Positions 1 to 9,274 of a DNA stretch of 64,000 bases are shown here, piece by piece. A program made the translations under genes and the position numbers. Location: contig NZ_CP053941.1 in NCBI RefSeq assembly GCF_013267195.1, positions 1,922,001 through 1,986,000 of the forward strand. The letters run 5' to 3'. This DNA is from Halorubrum salinarum. GTDB taxonomy: Archaea > Halobacteriota > Halobacteria > Halobacteriales > Haloferacaceae. The stretch's first letter is position 1, and each line of letters begins with the position of its first letter. Under the pieces are notes generated by a model that was not told the origin of the DNA, made no database searches, and saw nothing but the letters and a program-made list of their open reading frames with translations.

Positions 1-879
1 AACGACCGGCTCGCAGCCGCGGTCCGCGAGGGCTACGGCCGCCTCCTCCCGGACGGCCGCGAGCCGGTCGCCGCGGTCGACGTGTCGCTCCCGCCCGCCC
101 GCGTCGATCCGAACGTCCACCCGGCGAAGCAGGAGGTGGGGCTCCGCGACGCCGACGCGGTCGCGGACGCGGTGGCGTCGGTCGTCGGGGACGCGCTCAC
201 CGGCGCCGACCTCCGGCGCGCCGCGGACGTCGCCACCGACCTCGACAGCGCCCTCGAACCGGTCGGCGAGGGGGACGGCTCGCGGGCCGGCGCCTTCGCC
301 GACGCCGAGCCGATCGGCGTCTTCCGCGACCTCTACGTCCTCGTCGAGTCCGGCGACGAGCTCCTCGTGGTCGACGGCCACGCCGCCCACGAGCGCGTGA
401 ACTACGAGCGGCTGGCGCGGGCGTTCGACGACGATCCGGTGCCGACCGCGCCGCTGGACCCGCCCGCGACCGTCTCGCTGTCGACCGACGAGGCGGCGGC
501 CGCGCGGGCGCACGCCGACGACCTCGCCGCGCTCGGCTTCGAGACCGAGCCGTTCGGGGGCGGCACGCGCCGCCTCCGGACCGTCCCCGCGCCGTTCGGC
601 CGGACCGCCGACGCGGACGCCTTCCGCGACGCGCTCGCGGCGCTCTCGGCGGCCGACTCGGGGACGGCGCGGGACGCGCGCGACGACCTGCTCGCCGACC
701 TCGCGTGTCACCCGTCGTTGAAGCGGGGCGACTTCGCCGGCCTCGGCGACGGCGACCTCCGGAACCTGCTCGACCGCCTCGGCGAGTGCGACCGGCCGTA
801 CGCCTGCCCGCACGGCCGACCGACCGTCCTCTCCGTCGACGCGGCGACGTTCGCGGCCGGGTTCGGGCGGGACCGGTGA
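1..879 (+). CDS. mutL: DNA mismatch repair protein MutL, C-terminal part (5' end outside window)
   Basis: The frame is open from the first base, so the gene begins outside the window. Visible codons 36-46 read DPNVHPAKQEV, the conserved end of the MutL N-terminal ATPase module. The C-terminal endonuclease-type domain follows: the metal-binding motif, usually DQHAxxE, reads DGHAAHERVNYE (near codon 125), and CPHGRPT occurs near the C-terminus. MutL couples MutS mismatch recognition to strand nicking. The Gln-to-Gly change in the metal motif is visible; whether nicking is retained cannot be judged from sequence. mutS is not in the window and probably lies upstream. Confidence 0.93.
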   Translation, partial: NDRLAAAVREGYGRLLPDGREPVAAVDVSLPPARVDPNVHPAKQEVGLRDADAVADAVASVVGDALTGADLRRAADVATDLDSALEPVGEGDGSRAGAFADAEPIGVFRDLYVLVESGDELLVVDGHAAHERVNYERLARAFDDDPVPTAPLDPPATVSLSTDEAAAARAHADDLAALGFETEPFGGGTRRLRTVPAPFGRTADADAFRDALAALSAADSGTARDARDDLLADLACHPSLKRGDFAGLGDGDLRNLLDRLGECDRPYACPHGRPTVLSVDAATFAAGFGRDR

Positions 880-956
880 GGAAGCCGGGGCGCTCGGGGC
901 TCGGACGGGGGTCCCTGACCGATACCTATTAACACGATGGGACCGCGGGTACTCGC

Positions 957-1478
957 ATGGGAAAGCGGACCGAGGTGACGCGGGGGTCGCTGCCGGCGGA
1001 GCGGTCGGCCGGCCGGTTCTCGGGCCCCGACGGCCTCCGCGACGTCGTCGAGCGGATCCTCGCGTGGCTTCGGGAGCGGCGCGGATCCGGCCTGGAGCGC
1101 GTCTCGACGGCGACGACGATGCGGAACGTCGTCGACACGGACGCGCTCGCGGAGGAGACGCCACAGAAGTGGAGCGTCCTCCACGACGTGGTCACCTACG
1201 GCGCGGACTCGCTCACGGACGTGCTCGTCTTCAGGCACGACCCGAGCAGACAGGACCTCGTGGTGATGCCGGAGCGGAACACCGAGCCGGAAGGCGAGAT
1301 CAGCTTCTACCACGCCGACCGCACGAAGGGGGCGCGCCACCTCCTGTCGATCGGCGCCGACTCGCTCACGGCGGCGCTAAGCTACGTCTTAGAGCGCATC
1401 GAGCGGTTCGAGCGCCTGTTCACCGGCCGCGGCTCGGAGCTGCCGAGCGGCTACACGGGACCGTCGGAAGACCTGTAA
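957..1478 (+). CDS. Uncharacterised haloarchaeal protein, 173 aa
   Basis: I do not recognise a named domain. The protein is soluble, with a basic and amphipathic N-terminal 50 residues and a compact, conserved-looking core from about residue 75 (SVLHDVVTYGADSLTDVLVF) to 150 that ends in a helix rich in Arg and Glu. A TATA-like tattaac at 926-932 lies about 27 bp upstream of the ATG, which fits a leaderless transcript and supports this start. It stands between mutL and the convergent MscS gene. It is probably a lineage-specific haloarchaeal protein; the function is unknown. Confidence 0.75.
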   Translation: MGKRTEVTRGSLPAERSAGRFSGPDGLRDVVERILAWLRERRGSGLERVSTATTMRNVVDTDALAEETPQKWSVLHDVVTYGADSLTDVLVFRHDPSRQDLVVMPERNTEPEGEISFYHADRTKGARHLLSIGADSLTAALSYVLERIERFERLFTGRGSELPSGYTGPSEDL

Positions 1479-1518
1479 GCGCGGCCGCGGACCGCGAGCC
1501 GACGCACGCCGAGCGTTC

Positions 1519-2754
1519 TCATACCGACCCGTCCCGCGAGCGGCCGTCGCCGTCCCCGTCGATCCGCTCGACGCGCTCGATCGTCTCCTCCGCCTCCGCC
1601 GTCTCGGGCGGGTACGAGACGGTCCGCTGCGGGTAGGGGATCGAGATGCCGGCGTCGGCGAAGCGCTCTTGGATCCGCTCGACCGCGATCGCCTTCGAGC
1701 GCCACCGCGCCTGGGGCGTCGGCGGGTCGATCCAGAACCGGAGGTCGAGGAGGATCGCCGAGTCGCCGAACCCCGACGGGATCGCGTACGGCTGCGGGTT
1801 GTTCGCGATCGTGTCGATCCCGGAGAGCACGTCCTCGGCTATCCCGGCCGCCTCGTCGGGGTCGTCGTCGTACCCGATCCCGACCTCCATGTGGATCCGG
1901 AGCCGCCCCTCCCGGCTCCGGTTCGTGATCGCCTGGTTGGCGACGAGGTCGTTGGGCACCACGACGTACTCCCCGTCGAAGTTCCGCATGTGGGTGTTTA
2001 TGATCGTGATGTCGGTGACGAACCCCTCCTCGTTGCCGATCTCGACCCAGTCGCCGATCTCGAACGGGCGGGCGAACATCAGCACGAAGCCGGCGATGAG
2101 CGACCCCAGCGTCTGTCGGGCCGCCATCCCGAGCACGATCCCGAGGAACCCGGCGCCGACGAGGAGGCCGCCGAGGTTCACGCCCCAGATGCCGAGGACC
2201 GTGATCCCGGCGAGCACCAGCAGCCCGACCTGCGCGAGCCGGGTGAGCAGCTGTTCCTGGTGGGCCGTGATCCGGTCGCTGTCCGCCGACAGCTCGCCGA
2301 CGTACGTCTCCACCACGTCGCTGACGACGTAGGCGCCGCCGAGCAGCACCGCCGTGACGACGACCTGCGCGCCGACCCTGGCGGCGTTCTCCGCGACGGG
2401 CAACACCGCGACCACGAGTCCGAAGCGCCCCCACAGCGTCAACACGGCGACGCCCGCAAGCGCGAACAGCGCGAGCTGTAAGAGCCCGACCGCCAGCCGC
2501 AGGATGAACGAGGTCGGGACCCCCTCGCGGAACGTCTCGATCGCGCCCTCGGTCGATTCCGCCATGCGATCGTCGAGGAGCCGCTCGATCCAGGCCGCGG
2601 CGGTCCGCTCGACGGCGCGGACGGCCTTCGGCAGCAGCAACCAGCCGACCGCGAGCGTTCCGAGGACGATGGCGGCGGTGACCGCCAGCCGCCCCTCCGT
2701 GCTCGAGATGTCGCTCAGCACCGCCCCGACTCGTGCGCCCAGTCCGCCGATCAC
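1519..2754 (-). CDS. Mechanosensitive ion channel, MscS family
   Basis: This 411-aa membrane protein has several hydrophobic segments in its N-terminal half. The MscS pore helix and beta domain follow, seen in the run from about residue 210 (QTLGSLIAGFVLMFARPFEIGDW) through NTHMRNFDGEYVVVPN and the C-terminal alpha/beta part ending near SIPYPQRTVSYPPE. It should open under membrane tension to release solutes during hypo-osmotic shock, which matters to a salt-in organism. The start is GTG and no better downstream Met precedes the first transmembrane segment. The last 25 residues are acidic and variable. Confidence 0.9.
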   Translation of the reverse strand: MIGGLGARVGAVLSDISSTEGRLAVTAAIVLGTLAVGWLLLPKAVRAVERTAAAWIERLLDDRMAESTEGAIETFREGVPTSFILRLAVGLLQLALFALAGVAVLTLWGRFGLVVAVLPVAENAARVGAQVVVTAVLLGGAYVVSDVVETYVGELSADSDRITAHQEQLLTRLAQVGLLVLAGITVLGIWGVNLGGLLVGAGFLGIVLGMAARQTLGSLIAGFVLMFARPFEIGDWVEIGNEEGFVTDITIINTHMRNFDGEYVVVPNDLVANQAITNRSREGRLRIHMEVGIGYDDDPDEAAGIAEDVLSGIDTIANNPQPYAIPSGFGDSAILLDLRFWIDPPTPQARWRSKAIAVERIQERFADAGISIPYPQRTVSYPPETAEAEETIERVERIDGDGDGRSRDGSV

Positions 2755-2860
2755 GGTCGTCCGTTCGCGGCCGGTCGGATAACGGCTCCGACGCGAGTCT
2801 CAGTCGGGAGAATCGGCGCGGCCGCTCCGGAGTCGGGGGCCGCGGGAGCCTGGTGGTCCC

Positions 2861-4159
2861 TCACCGCCCTCGGCGGAGTTCCTCTATCAGCTGTTCGATG
2901 AGCGCCGACTGCCGGTCGAGGCGCTCGGACTGCGCCTCGACGGTGCGGCGCAGCGCCGCGACCTCGCTCGCGAGGTCGGCGTCCTCGACCCCGGCGCTCT
3001 CGAACGGCGACCCGTCGAAGGCGTCGTCCCCGCGGACGGGGCCCTCCGCGTCGGTCTCGGCCGCGACGGCCTCGGCGTCGCCGACGGCGTCCCCGGTCAC
3101 CGACTCGGCGCCGGTCGCGTCCGCCGAGCGCCCCTCGGCGCCGACCGCCGACGCGGACTCGCCGGCGGTCTCCGAGTCGACCCCTTCGGCGGTCGACGCC
3201 GGCTCCGCCGCGTCCGCGGCCAGCGGGTCGGTCGCTGCGTCGTCGACGCCCGCGTCCGCGGCGAGGGGATCCGCGTCCAGCGGGTCGTCGCCCGACGCCG
3301 ACCCCGCCGACGCCGAGGCCGCGGTCTCGGCCGAGTCGGCGCCGTCGTCCCCGGAAGCGGGGTCCGTCTCGGTCGAGCGGCCGGCGCCGCCCGTCGCGTC
3401 CCCCGCCTCGGGGCTCTCCGCGTCGGCCTCGGCGTCCGCGGCGGGCGACGCCGAGAGCGGGTCGGGCCCCTCGCCGAAGTCGGTCGTGCCGCCCGGATCG
3501 GCGTCCGCGGCCGGCTCCTCGGCCTCGGCGGCGACGCGGAACTCCTCGAGGCTGTCGACGCCGTGGAACGAACACACCGCGTCGGCGAGCGTCTCCCGGA
3601 CCGCCCGGGCGGACTCGTTGGGGGCCTTGAACCGCTCCGAGCGGCCGTCGTGGACGAGGACGACCGCGGTGGCCACGGTCCCCTCCTCGAAGTCGAGGCC
3701 GGTGATGTCCTCGTAGTGGAACTCCTCGAAGTCGGCGTCCCAGACGGCCGAGCCGACGTGTTTGACCAGCCGCTCGCTGGTGACGATGAGGGTGAGCTCG
3801 GAGAAGCGGAAGGTGCGGACGACCGTCTCCCCGGGGCCGGTGACGCCGCCCGCCGAGAGGACGCCGGCGAGGACCGGGTGGAGCACGTCGTCGACGCGCT
3901 TGGCGGGGACCGAGAGCGTCTCGTCGCCGTCGAGGCCGTACCCGAGGGTGATCTTCGCCTTGCGGCGGCCCGTCGAGACGTCGATCCGCTCGACGTCGTG
4001 GCCGTACTCGTCGACGGACTCGTCGGACAGGAGCCCGTCGCCGCGGAAGACGAGGGTCCGGGTGGGCGTGACCGCGAGTCGATCGTCGCCGCCCAGCGGC
4101 ACCTCGGCGACGACGTCCTCGTCGCCGACGGTCGCCGCGAGCAGTTCGGGGAGGCTCAT
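2861..4159 (-). CDS. PH-like domain protein with long acidic low-complexity region and C-terminal coiled coil
   Basis: The first 200 residues hold two similar beta-rich units, around [20 protein letters not shown] and the region beginning [16 protein letters not shown]. They resemble haloarchaeal PH-like proteins (DUF7115-like, from memory). Residues 200-390 are almost entirely Ala, Asp, Glu, Ser and Gly. The last 35 residues form a heptad-like helix ([20 protein letters not shown]), probably an oligomerisation coiled coil. A TATA-like tttatg about 25 bp upstream of the ATG at 4159 makes that the leaderless start; the in-frame ATG at 4186 falls inside this TATA element. The function is unknown; a scaffold or membrane-associated role is a guess. 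Confidence 0.75.
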   Translation of the reverse strand: MSLPELLAATVGDEDVVAEVPLGGDDRLAVTPTRTLVFRGDGLLSDESVDEYGHDVERIDVSTGRRKAKITLGYGLDGDETLSVPAKRVDDVLHPVLAGVLSAGGVTGPGETVVRTFRFSELTLIVTSERLVKHVGSAVWDADFEEFHYEDITGLDFEEGTVATAVVLVHDGRSERFKAPNESARAVRETLADAVCSFHGVDSLEEFRVAAEAEEPAADADPGGTTDFGEGPDPLSASPAADAEADAESPEAGDATGGAGRSTETDPASGDDGADSAETAASASAGSASGDDPLDADPLAADAGVDDAATDPLAADAAEPASTAEGVDSETAGESASAVGAEGRSADATGAESVTGDAVGDAEAVAAETDAEGPVRGDDAFDGSPFESAGVEDADLASEVAALRRTVEAQSERLDRQSALIEQLIEELRRGR

Positions 4160-4406
4160 ACGCCCGGGATACGCCGCGCCCGGCATAAATCCGCTGGGTC
4201 GGCCGCGAGCGGGCCGCGAACCCGTCCGTCGCGGTCGCGTCCGCGAGCGCGCTCTGCCCGCCGAACACCGCCGGCCCCCGCGCGAAATCGCCGTCTTCCC
4301 CTGCGGGAACGGCGGGGAAGCGGCCGCCCGCAGCGATCTGCGATCGGTTCACAACCCTCCGACGGATGGGAAGGTTAAAGAGTCTCATCGCGGTACGAAA
4401 AGGTGA

Positions 4407-4560
4407 GGCCGGGTGGCTTAGCTGGACATAGCGCCGCACTCATAGGGTTCGGAGATTCGGTGCGGTGACGCCTTGGAAGCGTCCGCGTCCTTCCCGTGGC
4501 TCCGCCGAGCCTCGGACCTGGGACATGCGGAGATCGTGGGTTCGGAGCCCACCCCGGCCA
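4407..4560 (+). tRNA. tRNA-Met (CAT), elongator, with an 80-nt intron
   Basis: Acceptor ggccggg (4407-4413) pairs with cccggcc (4553-4559), followed by discriminator A4560. The anticodon stem is ccgca (4434-4438) with tgcgg (4526-4530), and anticodon CAT is at 4441-4443. The T arm is gtggg ttcggag cccac. An intron at 4445-4524 interrupts the anticodon loop after position 37, the canonical archaeal site. A bulge-helix-bulge can be drawn: ctca pairs with tggg, the 5' bulge is tag (cut after ta), the 3' bulge is aca (cut after ac), and the inner helix is ggttc with ggacc. Haloarchaeal elongator tRNA-Met genes are known to carry an intron here. A box-A-like ttaaag lies about 32 bp upstream. CCA is not encoded. 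Confidence 0.95.
4445..4524 (+). other. Archaeal tRNA intron (bulge-helix-bulge type)
   Basis: The 80-nt intron is bounded by two 3-nt bulges (4443-4445 and 4523-4525) separated by a 4-bp central helix. This is the substrate form for the archaeal tRNA splicing endonuclease EndA. No convincing box C/D guide motif was found inside it. Confidence 0.88.
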
Positions 4561-5387
4561 TATATATTTGTTGTTACGTACCGTAAGAAACATCATAGCG
4601 AGGACATTGGTTAGCCTCAATGCTCATCTGTTTCCGTGAAAGTGAACGGCCTCGAGGCCGCGGCGGAGCCTGTCCGGGAGAAGACCGGCATACCGACTCA
4701 GGCGAGAGAGTTCGTTGGCACGACTGACGCGCCGCCGGCCAAAGTCTGCGCCGAGCCCAGGTGGACTGAGCGCGTCTGCCCGAACACGCTCGCGTCGATC
4801 AAGTTCGATTCCGTCGATAGCGAACCCGTCTGGGAGCTCGGATCCTGCGCGTACCGACCTGAGAAATTTTTCGGAATATAACTTTCATCTTCTGCTCACG
4901 CTGGTGGCAGGCAGGCGTAAGACCCAACCGTGGCCGCATTACGAACAGTCGCGCGTGGTGAGCGCCAGTCCATCACTATCGTAACAATGGCTGGAATAAT
5001 GCGTTCCAAGATCACCTCGCTGTTCGCGAGTGACGAGCGATTTATATTAGTTACACAGCGTGAATAACAAGCCGATTTGCTTGTAAACTCGAAAGACTTG
5101 TGCGATACAGGGCAATTCAATCACCACACAGTACGACGTTTTGAATCAATATGGCAGCAATGTCGCAGACGACACGGGTAGCCCCTACCAAAGAACTAGT
5201 ACCGTGTCGCCTGGAGGGCTAACAGCCCATCAATGGTTCAACTACAGAGTCTTATTAGAATTTTGATCTTATGTCGTTTAAATATCTCAGGTTTTCAGTA
5301 CCAGTGTTAGACGAAAAGTTTAATTTGGCGGAAAGGGCACGCATTGTGCTTGTGCCATGTTGTCAGGCAATCGTGTTTCCCACAAAA
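4561..5387. other. AT-richer intergenic region between tRNA-Met and the S-layer gene
   Basis: Together with the csg promoter this gap spans about 1 kb and is visibly lower in GC than the rest of the window. It contains an 81-codon GTG-start open frame (4636-4881) with haloarchaeal-looking codons, containing SVDSEPVWELGSCAYRPEKF; I do not recognise it, and it may be a gene remnant. From about 4880 to 5387 no open frame looks coding. Several TATA-like strings occur (tttatatta near 5041, tttaattt near 5320). No transposase, terminal inverted repeats or tRNA-tail duplication was found. Confidence 0.5.
4636..4881 (+). pseudogene. Possible gene remnant or small ORF, 81 aa, unrecognised
   Basis: This GTG-start frame has third positions mostly G or C in its first two thirds, unlike the surrounding AT-rich DNA, so it may be or have been coding. 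Three cysteines (near residues 38, 47 and 70) are present without a zinc-ribbon spacing. No promoter is convincing. It could be the stub of a gene cut by past insertion beside the tRNA. Low confidence. Confidence 0.25.
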
Positions 5388-5395
5388 CATATATA
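5388..5395 (+). promoter_or_regulatory. Candidate TATA box of the S-layer gene
   Basis: The string catatata follows an A-rich cacaaaa that could serve as the TFB-recognition element. A start near 5415-5420 would give a leader of about 140 nt before the ATG at 5559. Haloarchaeal S-layer transcripts are known for leaders of roughly 100 nt or more, so a leadered mRNA is plausible. No Shine-Dalgarno sequence is evident before the ATG. Confidence 0.45.
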
Positions 5396-5558
5396 CAAGA
5401 CAGTGGAACGGCAAATTGCCCTACCCGCAGTAATGCGATGCCAAGTGTGAGTAATCCGAGCCTCGCCACCGCGCAGTTTGATGACGATGCTGTCGCCTGT
5501 GGAAGCATAGTAGGCACGGACAAAGCGTGGGTGTCGCGATGCGGAACACAACAACACA

Positions 5559-8500
5559 ATGACAAACGACAATAGCACACGCAAGAAGGCTAACGCGGTC
5601 TTCTTCGCGGCGGTCATGGTTGTTTCCATGGTCGCGGCAGGCTTCGCTGCGGCTCCCGCCGCAGCGGCCGCAACCGGCGTCACGATTGACGACGGTGACT
5701 CGGTGTATTCACCGGGCCAAGACGTATCGTTCACTGTAACCGACGATAACAGCGGGGGAGACGACGTTCAGTACTTCCTCGACCTTGACAACGATGGCGA
5801 GTTCGACGATGGTGAGCCCAACAGTTCCGTGGCCGCCAGCGGTGGCACGTCTGGTGTTCAGACGCTGACCATCCCGTCGGACGCATCTGAGGGTGCTGCG
5901 CAGGTCGGTGCCATCCAGAACGCCTCGTACGATGATGGAGACGCTGCGGAAGCAACCGCAGACATCACCATCGATACGACGGCTGACGAGCCGCGCAAAG
6001 CGACTCACTACGTCAACCCGTCGGACACCGCAGTCCTTGAGGTTGCGTACGATAACGAGATTCAGGTCGACACCGCTAACGCGGTAGTCGATGTTGGTCT
6101 GAGCAACGGTACTATCGTTACCGTTAATTCCCAGTCCGCGTTCTCGAGTCCGAACCCCGGACAGATTGTTGTCCAGACTGGCGGAGTCTACAACAACGTC
6201 CAGAACGTCTCCGTTGAAGCTGGTGTTACTGACCTTGCCGACAACGACGTGAGCGATGACGACTTCGATGTCACGTTCGCGCCGTCTACGGTCGATACGA
6301 CGCTTAACAGCGTCTCTGAGTCGGACTTCTTCGAGGCGTTCGCTGGTGAGAACGTTGCGCTTGAGGGCGCAGAAGACGACGCGTTCGACATTGACGGGCC
6401 TGGTGTGAGCCGGACCCGTGGTACCGGCTCGAACAGCCAGGTCTACGTTCTCGACACGGACGACTTCGAGACTGGCGAGTACAACATCACCAACGACAAC
6501 GGTGATGAGACAGTGCTCGAAATCAGCAGCCTCGGTCTCGAAGTTGAGGCCGACGAAGAGAACTTCACGACGAGCGACGCCGTGACCGCGACGGTCACGT
6601 CCGACGCGATCAACCGTGACATCACGGCTGACCTGCTCGACTCCGACGGAGATGTTGTCGACACGGTCGAGACCACGATCGACAGTGACGGCGAGGTCGT
6701 CGTCGACTTCGGTACCCAGAGCGAGACGGGTACCTACACGGTCGAAGTCACCGACGACAACTCGGCGGTCACCGCCGAGTCTGGTGAGTTCGACGTTAAC
6801 GAGGCTCCTGAGGGTGACATCACCTTCGAGGAGAGCTTCGTGACCGAAGAGCGCGGTGACGTTGCGAACATCACGATCAACTTCCAGGGCGACCTGGAGA
6901 CCGCGTACCTCACCATCGGTGACGACGACGAGGTTGGTTACGAGACCAACGTCACCGTCGAATCCGGTGGCGAGGACAGCGTCACGGTCGGCTTCAACAC
7001 CTACATCGCTGGCAACACCAGCGCCTCCGGTGTCTCCGGCAGTGATGTCGCGTTCCTCGCTGACTCGGACAGCGACGCGACGGTCACCTTCGAAAACGAG
7101 TCCGAGACGGACCTCAACAACATGCTCGCGGCGGGCACGTACCCCGTCGAGATGAGTGACACGAGCTTCGTCGCGACCGCCAACGGTAACTCCGACGCGG
7201 TCGGTGACCTCGAGCTCAACGAGCGCTCCGTCGAGGGCTTCCAGCTGTGGACCTCCTCGGCTGACGTCTTCGAGGATGTCGAGACGGTCACCGACATCAC
7301 GAACGGTGTCGAGAACGGCACGGTCGTCGAGACCGACACGCTCACCGAGAGCGACGTTCTCGTCCACGAGCTCACCGCGACCGGCCTCGAGGGTCCCCTC
7401 GAGCTGAACGGTGACCTCGAGACGCTGGTTGACAATGGTGCCATCGACATCCGCATCCGGCAGACGGCCGACACGACCGCGCCGAACTCGCCGCGCAAGA
7501 CCGCCGACGTCACGTCGATGTTCGACGACGGCGACATCACGGTCATCTCGACTGAGGGCAACTACTTCATCGCCTTCAACGAGAACAACCTCGACCTCAG
7601 CAGCGACATCGCTGACGAGGACGCCTTCGAGGTCCGCGTCCAGGTCCGGGACGAGCGCCTGCTCGACCCCGACGAGGACGCGCTTGACGACGCCGACGGT
7701 CTCGAGGAGTTCTACGAGACCGCCACGGCGACGTTCACGTACGAGGACGCGACGGGCGAATTCGACACGCCGGTCGAAGTGCAGGCCGCCGAGAACCAGT
7801 CCATCACGGGCACGACGAACGTCGCGCCCGGGCAGGAGTTCAACGTGCGCGTGCGCTCCGACTCGGGTGTCTCGCCCGGCTTCGTCCAGACCGCCGAGGG
7901 CGTGACCGTCCAGGCCGACGGCACGTTCGAGGCGTCGGGTCTCGACCTGAGCGAGGCCTCGGTGAACGACACGTTCACCGTGACCGCGCAGCAGGCGACC
8001 TTCGAGGCTGAGGAAGACGGTACGGTCGTCGAGACGGTTGGCGAGGCCGCCTTCCTCGAAGTCTCCGAGCTGAACCCGCAGGACGTGACCGCGACGGTCG
8101 GCGACGCGCTGACCGTGACGGCCACGGTCGAGAACACTGGTGGCCAGGAGGTCACCCAGACTGTCGAGTTCCGCGTCGGCGGTGACGCGGTCGCCAGTCA
8201 GGAGGTCACCCTCGCGGGTGGCGAGTCCACCACGGTCGAGTTCGCGGACGTCGACACGTCCGGTCTCGACGCTGGTGAGTACGAGCACGGCGTCTTCACG
8301 GACGACGATGAGCAGACCGCCACGCTCACCCTCGAAGAGGGTGGCGACGGCTCCGACGGTTCGGACGGGTCCGACGGGTCCGACGGTTCGGACGGGTCCG
8401 ACGGGTCCGACGGCTCCGACGGCAGCGACGGTTCGGACGGGTCCGACGGCTCCGACGGTAGTGACGGGTCCGACGGCTCCTCCGACAGCGAGACGCCTGG

Positions 8501-8570
8501 CTTCGGTGCCATCGTCGCGCTCGTCGCGCTCATCGCCGCTGCGCTGCTCGCGACCCGCCGCAACGAGTAA
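5559..8570 (+). CDS. csg: Major cell surface (S-layer) glycoprotein with PGF-CTERM anchor
   Basis: This 1003-aa protein forms the paracrystalline cell wall. Residues 1 to about 35 are a signal peptide with an Ala-rich cleavage region. The long mature part is acidic and rich in Asp, Thr and beta-strand patterns, with many N-x-S/T sequons for AglB glycosylation. Residues about 926-972 are a Gly-Ser-Asp linker in place of the Thr-rich spacer of Haloferax. The C-terminus has PGF (about 980-982), a hydrophobic helix and the basic tail ATRRNE, which is the PGF-CTERM signal for archaeosortase ArtA processing and lipid attachment. The first 900-1000 bases use many T-ending codons, while the 3' part is strongly GC-ending, suggesting a mosaic origin. 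Confidence 0.93.
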   Translation: MTNDNSTRKKANAVFFAAVMVVSMVAAGFAAAPAAAAATGVTIDDGDSVYSPGQDVSFTVTDDNSGGDDVQYFLDLDNDGEFDDGEPNSSVAASGGTSGVQTLTIPSDASEGAAQVGAIQNASYDDGDAAEATADITIDTTADEPRKATHYVNPSDTAVLEVAYDNEIQVDTANAVVDVGLSNGTIVTVNSQSAFSSPNPGQIVVQTGGVYNNVQNVSVEAGVTDLADNDVSDDDFDVTFAPSTVDTTLNSVSESDFFEAFAGENVALEGAEDDAFDIDGPGVSRTRGTGSNSQVYVLDTDDFETGEYNITNDNGDETVLEISSLGLEVEADEENFTTSDAVTATVTSDAINRDITADLLDSDGDVVDTVETTIDSDGEVVVDFGTQSETGTYTVEVTDDNSAVTAESGEFDVNEAPEGDITFEESFVTEERGDVANITINFQGDLETAYLTIGDDDEVGYETNVTVESGGEDSVTVGFNTYIAGNTSASGVSGSDVAFLADSDSDATVTFENESETDLNNMLAAGTYPVEMSDTSFVATANGNSDAVGDLELNERSVEGFQLWTSSADVFEDVETVTDITNGVENGTVVETDTLTESDVLVHELTATGLEGPLELNGDLETLVDNGAIDIRIRQTADTTAPNSPRKTADVTSMFDDGDITVISTEGNYFIAFNENNLDLSSDIADEDAFEVRVQVRDERLLDPDEDALDDADGLEEFYETATATFTYEDATGEFDTPVEVQAAENQSITGTTNVAPGQEFNVRVRSDSGVSPGFVQTAEGVTVQADGTFEASGLDLSEASVNDTFTVTAQQATFEAEEDGTVVETVGEAAFLEVSELNPQDVTATVGDALTVTATVENTGGQEVTQTVEFRVGGDAVASQEVTLAGGESTTVEFADVDTSGLDAGEYEHGVFTDDDEQTATLTLEEGGDGSDGSDGSDGSDGSDGSDGSDGSDGSDGSDGSDGSDGSDGSDGSSDSETPGFGAIVALVALIAAALLATRRNE
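8345..8480 (+). repeat. Tandem 9-bp-type repeat encoding the (Asp-Gly-Ser)n linker of csg
   Basis: About fifteen near-identical units of the type gacggctcc, gacggttcg or gacgggtcc encode DGS. The mixed synonymous codons show the unit has diverged slightly. Such arrays change length by slippage and set the distance between the S-layer body and the membrane anchor. Confidence 0.85.
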
Positions 8571-8638
8571 CATCGTTGCCTGACGGTCGCGACTCGTAGC
8601 TTCCAACCATCGGCCCTCGCGGGCCGACCCACACGCGG

Positions 8639-8692
8639 TCTTTCTTTATCGCGCTGCTCGCTGAGCGACAGCGAGCGGTGGCGCTCGCGAGC
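8639..8692 (+). terminator. Putative csg terminator: T-rich tract and hairpin
   Basis: A T-rich tract tctttcttta about 70 bp after the csg stop fits archaeal intrinsic termination. It is followed by a perfect 8-bp hairpin, gctcgctg (8656-8663) with cagcgagc (8669-8676), and a gctcgcgagc palindrome. Confidence 0.4.
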
Positions 8693-8728
8693 GTGTTCTA
8701 TGACTCTCGAAGGGAACGACGACGACGG

Positions 8729-9190
8729 CTACGCGCCGTCGAGAAGCGCGTCTCGAGCCCGCTTCAAGTCTGCGACGTCGTACGCGTCGTTGCCGCCCTG
8801 GTCGCCGTGACCCTCCTTCACGAGATCGCGGAACGCACCCTTCACGGTTGGTTCGGGCGCATCTGGTGCGACGCCGAGAACCTCGTGGGGGTCCCGATCA
8901 GGCTTGGGCTCGACGGCGATCACGTCCAGATCCTCCCCGGACTCTCGTCGCCCGACGGGAGGCGTGCCGTCTCGAACTCCGAATCTGCGGTCGTCACTCC
9001 ACACCGCTCGGCGAGGCGCTTCCGGCGTGCGTACAACGCGATCGCCCGGGCGTTCTCCAACTGCGTCGCCCACCGGTCACAGGCGATCGCGGGCGATCGC
9101 ATAGCCCTCGTCGGCGGGCCGGTCCTCGCGCCGGAAGCGCGCCACAACGCCGACGTCGAGCCCGACGACGCGAGCGCCGCACCGTGCTCA
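8729..9190 (-). pseudogene. Decayed J-domain (DnaJ-like) protein gene, frameshifted and truncated
   Basis: Pieces of one protein lie in alternating minus-strand frames. First is GLDVGVVARFRREDRPADEG; then, after a 10-bp duplication around 9083-9100 (tandem gcgatcgc copies), CDRWATQLENARAIALY and SEFETARLPSGDESP; then, after an apparent 1-base loss near 8938-8943, the J domain beginning DRDPHEVLGVAPDAPE and ending KRARDALLDGA at 8729. The J-domain signature HPD has become HGD (in KEGHGDQGG). The N-terminal part of the haloarchaeal family is missing upstream. Two shifts, a missing start and loss of HPD make this a pseudogene. I recall intact homologues in haloarchaea. Confidence 0.7.
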
Positions 9191-9274
9191 GGGAGTCGGG
9201 CTCACGGGAACGTCCCCCACGATATGTATGCGATTTGAACAGATGTTTAGGCGACCGGCCGAAGCGATCGACAG

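Noticed and set aside
4561-5558. Integrated virus or insertion sequence between tRNA-Met and csg
   Set aside because: No integrase, transposase, terminal inverted repeats or duplicated tRNA tail could be found.
8345-8480. CRISPR-like tandem array
   Set aside because: The units are 9 bp, contiguous and in frame, coding DGS in csg; there are no spacers.
5709-8606. 965-codon open frame antisense to csg
   Set aside because: It is a mirror of the S-layer gene's codon bias. The sense strand has signal peptide, sequons and PGF-CTERM; the antisense product is Arg/Val-rich without any domain.
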